A model generated the notes under the pieces. The model was not told the DNA's origin. It saw nothing but the letters and a program-made list of their open reading frames with translations, and ran no database searches. A stretch of DNA of 64,000 nucleotides from Gigaspora margarita (taxonomy: Eukaryota > Glomeromycota > Glomeromycetes > Diversisporales > Gigasporaceae): positions 106,940 to 170,939 of the forward strand of contig WTPW01000673.1 of NCBI GenBank assembly GCA_009809945.1. The letters run 5' to 3'. Of this stretch, positions 11,437-22,975 are shown in pieces (positions within the stretch are counted from its first letter, which is position 1; the number at the start of each line of letters is the position of its first letter). Position numbers and translations under genes: made by a program.

Positions 11437-13231
11437 TCATCTCATCAAGCTTTCCATAATCTTTAGCAATATTTCTTGATGTTTGTCTAGTCTTGCTTTG
11501 ACATCTTCCACCTTCTTGTAAATACCCTCTTGTCTTTTTTGTTTCTTTTCTTTATGATCTCTGCACTCCGATAGGGCTGTTTTTGCTTCTAACCTCTTCC
11601 TTGCTATAGCTTCTGCCTTGACCACTTATTTTCCTTTAATGGACCTGCTTTTTCTTGTCTCTTCATCTAGTACTTCTTTTTTTTAAAATACTTTTCTTTT
11701 TTCCTCAGACCAGTTAAGAGTTCAGTTGTTGTACTTAACTGATTTTTCTTTTGCTCTTTCTAGTTTTTCCTGTCTTCCGAAGGTGATTACTGCACTTTGC
11801 TTCATACTTCCACTTTTTCTCTTTGGTATATATACTGCTTTTACTGCTTTTTGCTTTAAGCATCATAGTAGTAGTGTCTCTGATGCCCCTTTTGGTATTT
11901 CATGCAGTTTTGTTACATGCCGGTACCTCGCATCTCTCTCTTTGTAGTCTTTTCTCCCAGCTGATATTCTGGTTAATCTGCCATTTGCTAATGAAGCTAC
12001 CCATGGCAAGTCTATTCTCGCTATCTCTTTATTCAATTCTACTACTGCAAGTGCTCTATTTCTACTGCGTTTAATTTGTACACTCTAGACATTTCCTATT
12101 TTTTTACTTATACTTTCTACATCTTGTTTGCTTACTTTTTCTAGTAGATCCCATATTGTAAATACTGTTTTTTTCTCTAATGGGCTTCTCTCATCTACTT
12201 TCTTGTCCAGGGCTTTTGCTACTCTTTTTTCTTCTTTATACCCTCTTGGTTCTTTGATACTTCCTGCTGTACTTCTTTCTTCGTTTGGAATTAGCTTAAA
12301 CTATCCGTCATTTTTCTACTCTATTTTACCTATTGCTTCTTTTCTATTGTTTTCATATTCAAAGTGCAGTTCTATCCATGCATTCCCTTTTTTAAAGGTT
12401 TTCTCTACTTTTGTGATATGCTTGTTGTCCTTCAAAATCCACTTTATCACTTTTAATCTTTCTTCTTTCTTTTCACCTGGGACTTTGCATACTGGAATTC
12501 TTGCACTTACTGGCCTCTGGTCGCTACATGGTTAGTTGCTGGATGCCTATATACTTTGTTCTAGTGGCATACCATCTATTTCCAGTTCTCTAGTCTGTAT
12601 AGTTTCTGGTTCGTTTGGGCCCAATTCTCTTCTGGCTCTTTATCTTCTATTTCTTGCATCAATTCTTTCTTTGTATTTTCTTTACTATCTTCTGTTCTTT
12701 TTTTATCATTCTCTTGATGCATACTTCTTAGCTTCTCTATATTTTTAGCATTAACTTTTTCTGCTCACTGTTTAGCAATTGTGGCATCTTTTCTTTCTTC
12801 TATCAGCACAATCTCACTTTGTCTTTGTGCATCAGTTTTCATAATCTTGGGACTGCTCTCTACCTCCCTGATCTTTAGTATTATCCCACCTTTTCATTTT
12901 TCTTACTTCTTTCTTCAGTTTCTATTATTTTCTGTGACTCTATGTCTCCCGTTCTGTATCTAAATCTTTGAGTCTACTGGTCCCATCAACTCTGTTTATT
13001 ATTTCTCCCAAGATTCTAATTGCTGCTATCTCTATTGAAACCGCAGCAAACAAAAGCGCTGTATATCTGTTGGTTTATGTGTGTTCGATTTTTGTATTTT
13101 CTAATGCCTTGATTAGTTTTGTATTTCCTAGCTGGTCCAATTAATTCTTTGACCTTTCCAGTACTTTTTCTAACATATATCCAGGTTTTATTTTGTACTT
13201 GTCCTTGGCCATCAGCTGTTAATTCCCACAT
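11437..13231 (-). pseudogene. LINE ORF1 region, heavily stopped
   Basis: Minus-strand translation gives a Lys/Glu-rich protein with stops but long readable runs. The stretch from about 12280 to 11880 reads as VFTIWDLLEKVSKQ, then VQIKRSRNRALAVVEL, then RIDLPWVASLANGRLTRIS. This resembles an RRM-like nucleic-acid-binding ORF1 protein. The part at 11437-11625 is a predicted coiled coil (EAIARKRLEAKTALSE...). Stops are a mixture of TAG, TGA and TAA. A further fragment at 13016-13231 starts with MWELTADG. The ORF1 call rests on position upstream of ORF2 and composition, not on a confirmed family match. Confidence 0.55.
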
Positions 13232-13446
13232 TTTTCGCTTGTTCTAGAAGTTTCTACTTTCGTGTTCCTATATTTTATATCCCATTAATTTGCATGTGTT
13301 TGTTTGTATTCAATGCATGTGTTTGCTTTTTTGTTTGTTCGTCACGTTTATGTATGACTTGAATGATCTACAGAAACGCAATTGTGGGCTGCCCTTTTTT
13401 GACTTCGCAAGCAAATTTTTAAGAAATTTTAGTGCTTTTTAATATA

Positions 13447-13787
13447 CAGTCAGACCTCCAAAAATGCAACGTCCATAAATGCAATACCCCTCTAAATGCA
13501 CAATTTTGTCTTGTTTGTAAAAAATTATTAGTGCTAAATGCACGTTCTATATTCTGTAAATGCACGTCCTTCCAAATAATTTTCTATATCATGCTACCTC
13601 CCTAAATGCATGTAGCCAATCAAATTTAGTATTTAAAGTAGGTTATACAATTTTTAGTAGAAGTTATACAAACTTAATGATCTAATCTTTAAAGCTACAA
13701 TTTAATTGGCTCTCCCTAAATGCAATACCTCCCTAAATGCACGTAGTAGTCTTGTCTGTACACATTGCATTTATGGAGGTTTGACTA
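13447..13787. mobile_element. MITE with CAGTCAGACCTCC ends inserted in the LINE 5' region
   Basis: The left end CAGTCAGACCTCCAAAAATG pairs with the right end CATTTATGGAGGTTTGACTA. TA flanks lie at 13445-13446 and 13788-13789. The interior is built from repeats of CTAAATGCA/CATAAATGCA. The CAGTC-type terminus and TA target match Fot1/pogo/Tigger-like elements. It has no coding capacity. Confidence 0.8.
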
Positions 13788-13974
13788 TAGCGCACTTGCC
13801 TGATGCTTGTTTTTTAGCTCCTTTTAGGACCTAATGTGCCTTCTGAAGCTCTTTCATTTTTCTTAGTGCTTTAGAACGTACTTTTTAGTGTGCTTTAACA
13901 CTTTTCTGCGATTTTGTTTCTTGGAGTTTTTGGTCTAGGGATCTGCAGGGGAGAGTTGTGATTTTTTGGTTTTA

Positions 13975-14177
13975 TAATAATTAAAAAAATTATTAAAATT
14001 ATATTTTTATAGTAAAAATTAATTTTTTATTAAATAAACTAAATTTTAATTTTAAAGTTATTTAATATAACAAATTATATATAATTTGAAATTTTTATTA
14101 TTTTTTAAAAAATTTTAAAATTTTTATGATTTTTTAAAGTAAAAGTTAAAATATTAATTTAAATTAATTAATTTTTA
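13975..14177. repeat. AT-rich inverted-repeat arm flanking the second SINE
   Basis: This arm (TTAATATAACAAATTATATA and surroundings) is a diverged reverse complement of 18111-18290. The second SINE landed in the loop between the arms. The last 17 bases (14161-14177, AAATTAATTAATTTTTA) are the SINE target duplication, repeated at 18094-18110. Confidence 0.55.
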
Positions 14178-14855
14178 GAGAGTGTGATGACTTAGGGAAG
14201 TTGGCAAGTTGTCACCCCCAAGCAGCAGGTCTAGGGTTCAAATCTTATTGGTGATGCTTTGAAAAATAGATCTGTGCTCCGGTATCTGTTTCTTGTCGAT
14301 CAGTTGCTTGGTACACTATTTTGAATGGAAGCTTTAGCGCACAAAATCCAAGGAACTGGAGAAATGGAATCCTGTTTGGCAAGTCCCAAGTAAGGAAGTA
14401 GCAAAGATCTTCAATAGTGCTACCAAAGCTAGAATAACAGAAACCAGAGGCAGAGAATTGGACGACAAGACTCAAGAAGGGGGTTCACCAACCTGGCCTT
14501 CAGAGTCACATTGGAGGAAAAGAACCTATGTTCTAGCAGTAGGTACTAAGAGAAGAAAGCCGTATCGACCCTTCTGGGCTAACTGGTTTAGAAGTTTGTG
14601 GATCCGGTGTAAGGACCGATAGAATGGTGATAGTGGGTGCTGGAATTGAAGCGAACCTTGCAAGGGCAAAAGTAGGTAATGGTAGTAGTTTAGACTAATC
14701 CCTAGACTGCAAGTGGTCTGCCTTAGTAGATGCGTAAGTTACCAAAGCGTAGGTAATATCTGTGTAGAACAGGAACTGCTCTACCAAGTGTTCTATGAGG
14801 ATAAACTAGTCCTAAGAGAATTCCGCAAACATCCAGGACTAACTTTGACTGACTA

Positions 14856-17813
14856 CCGTATAAGCGCAAAATAATGCCTACAGGCATTAATTCGAAAATC
14901 CAATTCTCCTAAAATAGCATACGTAGTCTCGAATTAACGCCCATGCGCGTCCCGAATTAACGCGCACCCTGATATAGCTAGTAATTTTTCACATGAAAAA
15001 ATATGATTCATGTCTATAACCAGTTTTATATTATCAATGGCAATAGCGTAGCAATAAAAGACAGGTCGTAACAAGTATACACCACTTGTACACTTTATGT
15101 TAATTTCGATAAGAAATAAATGCCATGTTTAAGCATGTACCGGTATACAACTAGTTTATTTAGCATTATCCCATTTTCAATAATGGATTTCTAACAATTC
15201 TCATGAATAACATGCGCGAATTAAACTCCCGTATTCAAAAAAATTAAAATGAAAATTAAAATGAAATTAAAATGAAATTAAAATGAAATTAAAATGAAAA
15301 TTTAAAGAAAAAAAAATTTTTAAAAAAAAAATTATTTTTTTAAAAAAAAAATTACTTTTTAAAAAAAAACTATGCCCAGCGCCTTACAGTATTCATTTTC
15401 TGATTTATACAACAGGCTATCAATAAATAAGATAAGTATGAATTTATTTTAAAGTTTTTTTTTTTATACTAATTTACCGGTACTAATTTTCATTACCTTA
15501 TCAATCATAAAGGTCCATCATATCTCCAGAATCATAACCCACCAAATCTTCGGGATCACAATCTGTCACACTCTCGACGTCAAGTTCATCATTATCAGGA
15601 TTTGGTTCATCATCTAAATCCTGATTTGATGATTCATTATCTTCTTTCTTGGAAAAACTCGCTTCATCCATACGGTCTGCGACAATGGCTTGAAGATGGC
15701 TCAACATCTTGTCATCTTCGCTGCCATCTGGGTTAAGTATAAGCCTAGCGGCTTCAAAAGACTTGGCCAAAAGATCTGAACTGATTTCCCTCCACGTTTC
15801 AGATACCCATTCACTAACCAATTCATAAGATGCTTTCTTGTGATTTCCTTTTTTAGTAAACGCACCTTCACCTTTGTCCATCCATTTTTCTCACCTTCGC
15901 ATCATACCATTTTTAAAGGGTTTGTTTACTGAAATGTCTGGTGGTTGCAAAACGCAAGTTGTTCCACCGGGAATTTCCAATACATCCAAGCCTTCCTAAA
16001 CAAAAAAAAAAACCAGTGTTGGCCACCCTATATAATAAGGGTTCAATTTTTTCTTTAAAAAAAAAATCTTTAATCATACCGAATTTAATGCTTTAATTAC
16101 ATCGTCACGGACATGGCTACGATAACGGTCAACGAAGATTACACCTTTATTCTTGAAGAACCTATTCGGTCTGGCTCGAATAACTTGTGGGATATAAGTA
16201 GAGATCATCAAATCTCCTATCATATTTGCGCAAGGTGCCATTGTTACCACCACGTCTTGTAGAAACCTACCCTTCGGTTTTTTTTTTAACTTAAAAATTA
16301 CAGTGGGTAGAAGTTTTTCTCCAGATGCAGTATAGCCCAAGACTACTGTTAACCGTAATTTATCGTTTCCTGTAGTTTTAATTGGCACTTCACAAACATC
16401 TTCAAATTCAATTGTTGCATTTCGGGGCATGTCGAACCACATTGGCGTTTCATCAAAAGAAATAATAAAATTTTTTCAATGTTCCTTGTTTTTTCACGCG
16501 AAGTTTGAAGAAAATTTTTAACAATTAAAGGCATATCTTCTGGAAGCTTTTGCACGAGTTGTGTACGAATGCATTCCACCAGCTTATGTCTTCGCTTAAA
16601 ACGTTCAACCCACCCACGGAAGAACTTTGCATCTTGAATATTTAGTGTCTTTTCTAACTCTTTTGCCTTTCTATTAATCATTGAAGTAGTAACCGCCATT
16701 CTCACTTCTCATTTTTTCCAAATATATTCTAATAACTCTTTTTCAACTTCGGGATACTTGGCTTTTCGACCATGACCAGGAAGAATCACACCTTATTAAT
16801 ATTTGAGTTTTGATCATTTTTGACATCCTCAAGTTCTTTTTTTTGCTTTCTCCATTCCTGAACGCGTTTTTCGGTCGATTTTATGAAACAAGGCTGCATT
16901 ACAGTTAGACGTTTGTTCAGCGTAAGAGATTACTTCAAGTTTGAATGAAATGGTATAGTTTAGTTTGGTTTCTGTATTTGCCATATTTGCAAGTAAAATT
17001 TACGTGAAGCAAAAAAAAAAAACAAAATCACTCACTTAAAGTGCCAGGAGTATTGCTTTAATACAGTTTCATAGTACAGAGAAAATTAACTAGCAAGCTG
17101 AGCTGAGCCGAGTTCTACTCAAGAAGGTTAATTTTTGCTGGCAGTTTCATGGTACAAAAAAAGAATTTTTAAAAAAAAAAATTATCCAAGAACAACAAAT
17201 TAACCAACGAGCCGTTGAAGCTATAATGGCTCCAGAGCCGTTGTCATGCTCAAGAAGGTTAATTGTTATCTTAAATGTTCTTTTTTATTTTTTATTTTTA
17301 TTATTTTTTGGTGAAAAAAAATGTGATAATGCCATTAAGGAAAGTAATATTTTTTCTTTAGTTTAAAAGAAAAAAGTAGGGGCATTATTATAGTGCCAGT
17401 ATTAAATGTTCGTACCGTTGTATGTAATTCTAAGAAATAGAAAAGTAAAAAATCAATAAAAAAGGTCCAGAAGAATCCAAAAAAAAAAAAAATTTAGTAC
17501 GTATACTCGACCAAAAGAGTACTATATATATACAGTACAAAAAAAAATTCTTTACTGGTTGTTAAACTATAATCGGTTTAACTAGATCAAAAAACAATAA
17601 TTATTTAGAAAATTATTGTTATTGTATCACTGTTCTAGCAGGCCAGGTGCGTATGTACGTAGCACCACTATTAAGGCACATGCGTGTTATTTTAAAAAAG
17701 GTTAAACCTGGAAAATCAATCTTTTTTTCGAAATAACGCACATGCGCGTACTCGAAATAACGCGCAGGTCGATTAATTACCATGCAGGTGGGCATTATTT
17801 CGCGCTTGTACAG
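14856..17813 (-). mobile_element. pogo-like DNA transposon inside the SINE
   Basis: The left end CCGTATAAGCGCAAAATAAT and the right end (reverse complement CTGTACAAGCGCGAAATAAT) form terminal inverted repeats, with TA on each side (14854-14855, 17814-17815). Subterminal blocks such as CGAAATAACGCACATGCGCG occur near both ends. The element is 2,958 bp and carries one transposase gene on the minus strand. Other contents are an AAAATGAAATT-type microsatellite (15240-15300) and AT-rich spacer. The subterminal sequence recurs in the MITE remnant around 37990-40930, so the family has non-autonomous offspring. Confidence 0.8.
15501..16984 (-). pseudogene. pogo/CENP-B-type DDE transposase, frameshifted
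   Basis: The start is the ATG at 16982-16984. The N-terminus reads ISFKLEVISYAEQTSNCNAA...RVQEWRKQKKEL, a Brinker/pogo DNA-binding helix set. A CENP-B-type HTH follows (RKAKELEKTLNIQDAKFFRGWVERF from about 16670). The DDE domain keeps its acidic residues: SFDETPMWFDMP (about 16450), IFVDRYRSH (about 16125) and LQPPDISVNKPFK (about 15935). A GT-AG intron of 84 bp at 15996-16079 rejoins NS to EGLDVLEIPGG in frame. The tail is acidic (DLDDEPNPDNDELD). Lesions are a frameshift at the KIDRK region, another just upstream of GVILPGHG, a TGA before EVRMAV, a frameshift before FDETP and a TGA before EKWMDK. It is therefore inactive. The family cuts and pastes DNA at TA sites. Confidence 0.8.
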
Positions 17814-18110
17814 TAATATAATGGAGAATTGTACCAGTAATACAAGTAGAATTGGCAGGCAAAGCAGGGACCAGAGGATTTAAATAGGCAATGCCAGTAT
17901 GCAGGTTGCAGGTATGGCAGCTAGTGTAGAACCTTCAGGTGGCTACTTAAATAGGCAACCAAAAGTTGCAGGTATGGCTAGTTGTACCCTCATCAATGTA
18001 ACAAATGTCAGATGCCCAAAGAGGCTCCCTTGATCTGTTTGCTTGAATAAAAGCCTTTCCCCAAAGTGGAAACTTTGACACAAAAAAAAAAAAAAATTAA
18101 TTAATTTTTA

Positions 18111-18505
18111 AAAGTAATAATTTTTATTGCTATATATAATAATTTTATAAATATTTTTTAAAAATTTTAAAAATGTTAAAAAAATATATAATTTGTTATA
18201 TTAAATAATATTATTTAAAAAAAAATTAATTTATTTAATAAAAAAATTAAGTTTATATTACTATATTTAGTAATTCTATTTATTATATAAGTTATATTAA
18301 AATTACTAATTTCGTATGAGTGTAACATTATACAAATTTGTATTACCTTGATTATTTTAAAAACTACTGCATAGGATTTTATAATTTTTTTTTATTTAAA
18401 AGCCTTAGATTTTAAAACTTTTTATATAATTTTTAGCTTGATATTATATTTATTTAGCTTGGTATAAATTTTTAAAAAATGCACTGTTAGCCCCCTGTAT
18501 ATCTA
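18111..18505. repeat. AT-rich arm and dispersed-repeat end
   Basis: 18111-18290 is the inverted partner of 13975-14160. 18296-18505 is the inverted partner of 4453-4667 and ends in AGCCCCCTGTA, a transposon-like terminus. No gene is visible. Confidence 0.55.
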
Positions 18506-18564
18506 TATCTGTATTGTATATTAAATTTATTAAATTTTAAAATTTCTAAATCTTATATTATAAA

Positions 18565-20269
18565 TAGGGTCCGGAATCAGGCTGGGCTAACCGGGCCCGG
18601 GCCCGACCTGGTACTGCAAAAGTCTGGGTCGGGCCCATATTTTTAGGCCCATAATTATCACAGTTCGGGTTCGGGCTAAGCCCGCTAAAAATACCAGGTC
18701 AGGTCAGGCTTTACAAAAAAGCCCGCGGGTACCCGATAGGCCCGTTAAATTTTATAGGTTAGATTAATAAAAGGATACGTATTTATAACACGTAAAATAT
18801 AATAAATCATCTACGTAATACCAGTATTGCAAAATATAACTGCAGTAATACCAGTTACACAGATTGATATTTAAAATTAGTTTTTTGATCTTTTTTTTTT
18901 ATTACTAATCGACTTTTAGTATTGATATTAGTCGACAATACTGCTACCATGAAAATAATAGACAAAGAGTTGGTGATTCTTTCTATTCTTATTATTCTCC
19001 ACAGCATCTATATCAACCCTGCTGCAGATATGTCTCGCAATCAAGCCTCTATGAGTGTGCCTTTACTGGGTACTTTTTATTTGAAGAGCCTACTGTGGAG
19101 TTGTCATTATTGCTGAGTTGCCATTTGTTAGTGCCTTCACTGGTGTAATCAGTGGAGATTTTGGCTTTTGTCACTTTGATTTGTGGAGTAGTTAGATTCA
19201 GAATAGCATAGTAAATAGAACTAGATTTAGTACAGTAGTTAGAACTAGGTGAAGCACGGTAATTAGATAGTACAGTTGGGATGTTAGAACTGGACATATC
19301 ATGGTAGTTAGATTCAGGATGTTAGAACTAGACGTAGCANNNNNNNNNNNNNNNNNNNNNNNNNNNNNNNNNNNNNNNNNNNNNNNNNNNNNNNNNNNNN
19401 NNNNNNNNNNNNNNNNNNNNNNNNNNNNNNNNNNNNNNNNNNNNNNNNNNNNNNNNNNNNNNNNNNNNNNNNNNNNNNNNNNNNNNNNNNNNNNNNNNNN
19501 NNNNNNNNNNNNNNNNNNNNNNNNNNNNNNNNNNNNNNNNNNNNNNNNNNNNNNNNNNNNNNNNNNNNNNNNNNNNNNNNNNNNNNNNNNNNNNNNNNNN
19601 NNNNNNNNNNNNNNNNNNNNNNNNNNNNNNNNNNNNNNNNNNNNNNNNNNNNNNNNNNNNNNNNNNNNNNNNNNNNNNNNNNNNNNNNNNNNNNNNNNNN
19701 NNNNNNNNNNNNNNNNNNNNNNNNNNNNNNNNNNNNNNNNNNNNNNNNNNNNNNNNNNNNNNNNNNNNNNNNNNNNNNNNNNNNNNNNNNNNNNNNNNNN
19801 NNNNNNNNNNNNNNNNNNNNNNNNNNNNNNNNNNNNNNNNNNNNNNNNNNNNNNNNNNNNNNNNNNNNNNNNNNNNNNAAAAAAAAAAAAAAAAACTTAT
19901 TTTAAATACTTCAGTTTTAAAAATTCTTTATTTTTATCATTATACTTACAAACAAAGTGAATTAAATAGAGTAAATCATTATAACGACAAGCCACATATC
20001 TGCGCAAACTTAATTAAATTGGTCGAAAAGTCCTTCAGCTAATTTTTTATCAGTGTGTCCTAGATTTAACAACTATTTTCAATCTTATTGGTTCTATATA
20101 TGCAGGCCAACGGGCTGAGTCGGGCCTAGATAAAGCCTGGTCAGTCTGACCCAGGCCCAGCCCGTCTAAGTATAACCGGGGTTTGGTTCAGGTCGGGCTT
20201 GAAAATAATTTTACTGGGCTTATAAAAACCCGGCCTGACCCAGCCCGACCTGGCCCATTCCGGACCCTA
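18565..20269. mobile_element. hAT-type non-autonomous element with GC-rich ends
   Basis: The ends are TAGGGTCCGGAAT and its exact reverse complement ATTCCGGACCCTA. A perfect 8-bp target duplication ATTATAAA flanks it (18557-18564, 20270-20277), which is the hAT hallmark. About 170 bp at each end is packed with GGGC/CCGGG-type subterminal repeats, in sharp contrast to the AT-rich surroundings. The interior holds a degenerate tandem repeat built around TAGTTAGAACTAGG (about 19190-19339) that runs into the assembly gap. No transposase is visible in the readable part. Confidence 0.85.
19340..19878. other. Assembly gap (539 N)
   Basis: A run of N inside the hAT-type element. It begins directly after the degenerate tandem repeat and ends in an A run, so the repeat probably caused the gap. 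Confidence 0.99.
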
Positions 20270-20277
20270 ATTATAAA

Positions 20278-21639
20278 GTGTATTATATATTCTATCTACA
20301 GAAAATATGACAAAATTTAATTTAATATTCTGATATTTTGTAAACTAAATTAGCCATAAGGATTAGAATTAATTGTTTTTACATTTTACAAACCTCATTG
20401 TATTTGCATGCTGTATTTGTATAATGCTATACATTATTACAATTGAAATCAATTTACTGTTGTTGACCTATATAAATTGCTATAAAACACAAAATTGATC
20501 ATAACTCTTGATCCACCAATCAGAATTTGATAAAACAACTTCTATTAGAATAAGCTCATCGAGATGATTCTAAAGAGCTATAAATCGTCTCTGTATGACT
20601 ACTGGATGACAAGATTAGAACCAATAAGTGATCAATTATATGTTCTATAATCTGATTGGCTAGGCGATTGCTGCGGACAAAAGTGTCACTAGTAGAATTT
20701 GTAAGATATGTGGTTGTTAAAGCACTTATTCATATATTTAATTTATTATACATATATTATTTATTTCATATATTACATTTCTATATTATATATTTTATTA
20801 GTAGTAGATATAGCATTTATTGTACATGTAATAGATATAGTCTGTTACATTTGTGAAAAACAAAAATGTATAAAAGCAGCCGATATGGACCCCAAGTTCA
20901 ACATCGAGTCTTCATACTCTTTTACTAATAAATACATTATTTATTATTTAAATTAAACAATTACTAGTATTCTTATATACTTTTAATTGTAGTCTCTTTC
21001 GTAATTGCAAATTGCTTTAAATATTTTTTGTTAAGTTTTATTAAAAAACGCCTTTCAACTTAGATATATCAAAGTAACAAGTGAGGTTACACAAAGTGTT
21101 CACTGTCTAAGATCGCTCTAGTTGCCTACTATCTTTAAAGAAATAGATATAAAATAACACTGTATAATAATATCAAATATGTACGTCCTTTCTTTATTTT
21201 TGAATAAATTATATAAAACATAGTGATTTTTAAGATAAAATTTTTTTGAATAAAAAAATTTTAATAAAAAAATAAAGAAATTTTTTTTTAACCAAAAAAT
21301 TTTGTTAATGAAAAATAAAGAAAATTTTTTCAATTAAGAAATTTTATTAATAAAACAAATAAAGAAAACAAAGAATGACATGTAATAGTTTTCAAACCTA
21401 TAATAGAAAAGTTAAAGCAGTTTTTGCATTATAAATTTTTGCTAATGAAAGTTGTCTATAGAAAAAATTTAATTATTTGAAATATTTAGTTATATTAAGG
21501 TATTATTTTTGTAAAGTGCATCTGCAAAAATATACCCCCATAAGACTAAGACAATTTTAAAAAAATATTTAAAGATGCTAAGATATTGTTTTCACCAAGA
21601 GCATATTCTAGTCTAGTGCTTTTCATCCATCTAAATCAA
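20278..21639. other. AT-rich stretch, no gene seen
   Basis: Short ORFs on both strands here are Tyr/Ile/Phe-rich and look like chance. No family, RNA gene or transposon end was recognised. Confidence 0.55.
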
Positions 21640-22975
21640 TCATATTATGTGTAATGTCTAAAGTAGTTAAAGTATATTTTTGCAAAGTGCTCTTGCTAAT
21701 GTTTTCCCATCCTCAGGAACATGTTGATTATTTATAAGATATAATGAAGGTAATGAATCATTTATTCCAAGTGAATTTAACAATAATTTTTTCTCTTCAG
21801 AATGTACTGATTTGAAAATTTCAAAGAGATCAATGTGGAGTATTTGTGAAAAACATTAACTAATAGGTTGAATGTTTCTTTAAAGCCAAGTTGATTCTTA
21901 CTGAGATTAGTAATTTATATTTTCTTCTATCATTGATAATATTGGGGTCAACAACATTGTTTCCATCAGAACTGAGATTTAAAGAAGTCAAAGTTGTGTT
22001 GGTACGAAGAGCCCTTGCTAATACATTTTCAAATTTATAGTTAAATTGATTATTTTTAAGTGTTAAAGAAATTAAAGCTGTATTCTGATTAAGTGCATCT
22101 GCAAACACTTTTGCCTTTTTAAGTTTAAGTTGATTATTTGAAATACTTAATTATTGTCTTTCTTTAAGTATTTCTGCACAAGTTTTTCCTCCTTTATTGC
22201 CAAGTAGATTATTTTAAAGGCATATATGAGTCAACGTAGTGTTTTTGCTAAGATCATGATTTAAATCAAACTCTGTGATTTAAAAATGATTTACACTTGA
22301 TTTAATCATTTGATCTTTATTAAATAATTAAAAGCAAATACCAGCTGAAAAAAAAAATCAAAAATACCTTACAAAGTTCAATCTGCATTTTGAAACCTGT
22401 CAAACCAAAATATGTAATATTCTTCGATCTTTTGAAATAATAAAATCTAATGAGCTTTTTTTATCTTGTAAAAGATTTTTAAATTTATTAATAGTCCTTT
22501 TAAATGATCATTATGCTGGTGGTATCCTCTTCACAGTGGATACATATCTGGCGAGGCGTTTTCAAACATATTTATCATGCCAGTAATGTCCAGTAATGTT
22601 TATAGTTGCAAACAAACGTTTTTAAAAGGTCTTCCGAGAGGTGTATTTCTTTACTATACTTTTAAAATTATTCTTATTGTATTACCGAATAAAAACAATC
22701 AGTTCTGCAATTGCGCAAATTCAACTCATATGGATTACATAATACATGCTTTAAATTGATTTAAATCAACAAAATCAGTAATTTATATCATTGTGTTTTA
22801 AGTCATGTGCCATCCTAGTTTTCTCTCCCCGTCAGGCCAAGACTTAAAGAAATTAAAGTATACTTTTTATCATATTCATCCAATAATACATTCCTTAAAA
22901 CCTGTCCAAGCTCACATCCATTTCCATTAATCTCTAATTTCTTAAGTCTCTTATTTGTTTATAATCAACGAAGCT
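21640..22975 (-). pseudogene. Decayed leucine-rich-repeat (RNI-type) gene
   Basis: Scattered minus-strand segments encode ribonuclease-inhibitor-type LRRs of about 28 residues. The clearest is 21860-22108: FADALNQNTALISLTLKNNQ followed by VLARALRTNTTLTSLNLSSD. Similar units occur near 22200 (LSKNTTLTHICL, GGKTCAEILKE), near 21720 (EDGKTLARALCKN) and near 22930 (RLKKLEINGNGCELGQVL). They are separated by stops and frameshifts, so no continuous protein is possible. In the family these repeats form a curved binding surface, often next to NTPase or F-box modules; none is seen here. The outer limits are those of the last recognisable repeat. Confidence 0.65.

Larger units (their letters stand above)
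5543..13960 (-). mobile_element. Decayed LINE retrotransposon (APE endonuclease, RT, RNase H)
   Basis: An 8.4-kb non-LTR retrotransposon read on the minus strand. The order from 13960 downward is a Lys/Glu-rich ORF1 region, an AP-type endonuclease, reverse transcriptase, RNase H and a C-terminal Cys/His cluster. Every domain is split by stop codons or frameshifts, so it is dead. Two MITEs interrupt it (7397-7792 and 13447-13787). The ORF2 end lies within about 15 bp of the TA flank of the TIR element at 789-5540, with no A-rich tail visible. The true 3' end is therefore either truncated or displaced. The many + strand ORFs across this region are antisense low-complexity shadows. The 5' boundary, near a GGGGAGAGTTGTG stretch at about 13950, is approximate. 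Confidence 0.8.
14178..18093 (+). mobile_element. tRNA-derived SINE split by a pogo-like transposon
   Basis: The left part (14178-14855) starts GAGAGTGTGATGACTTAGGG, carries a B box (GGTTCAAATC) near 14236 and resembles the SINE at 2414. The right part (17816-18093) has the shared 3' sequence (ATTTAAATAGGCAATGCC, GCAGGTATGGCAGCTAGTG) and ends in a run of A. The flanks share a 17-bp duplication, AAATTAATTAATTTTTA. Between the parts lies the pogo element at 14856-17813. Without the insert the SINE is about 955 bp. The order of events is SINE first, then pogo. Confidence 0.75.

Noticed and set aside
5649-12963. Many + strand ORFs rich in Phe, Leu, Ser and Tyr
   Set aside because: They are antisense to the Lys/Glu-rich LINE proteins on the minus strand.
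19301-19960. ORF of 219 codons
   Set aside because: Almost all of it is assembly gap.
20656-20956. Hydrophobic Tyr/Ile-rich ORFs
   Set aside because: Typical chance ORFs in TA-rich sequence, no start context or conservation.
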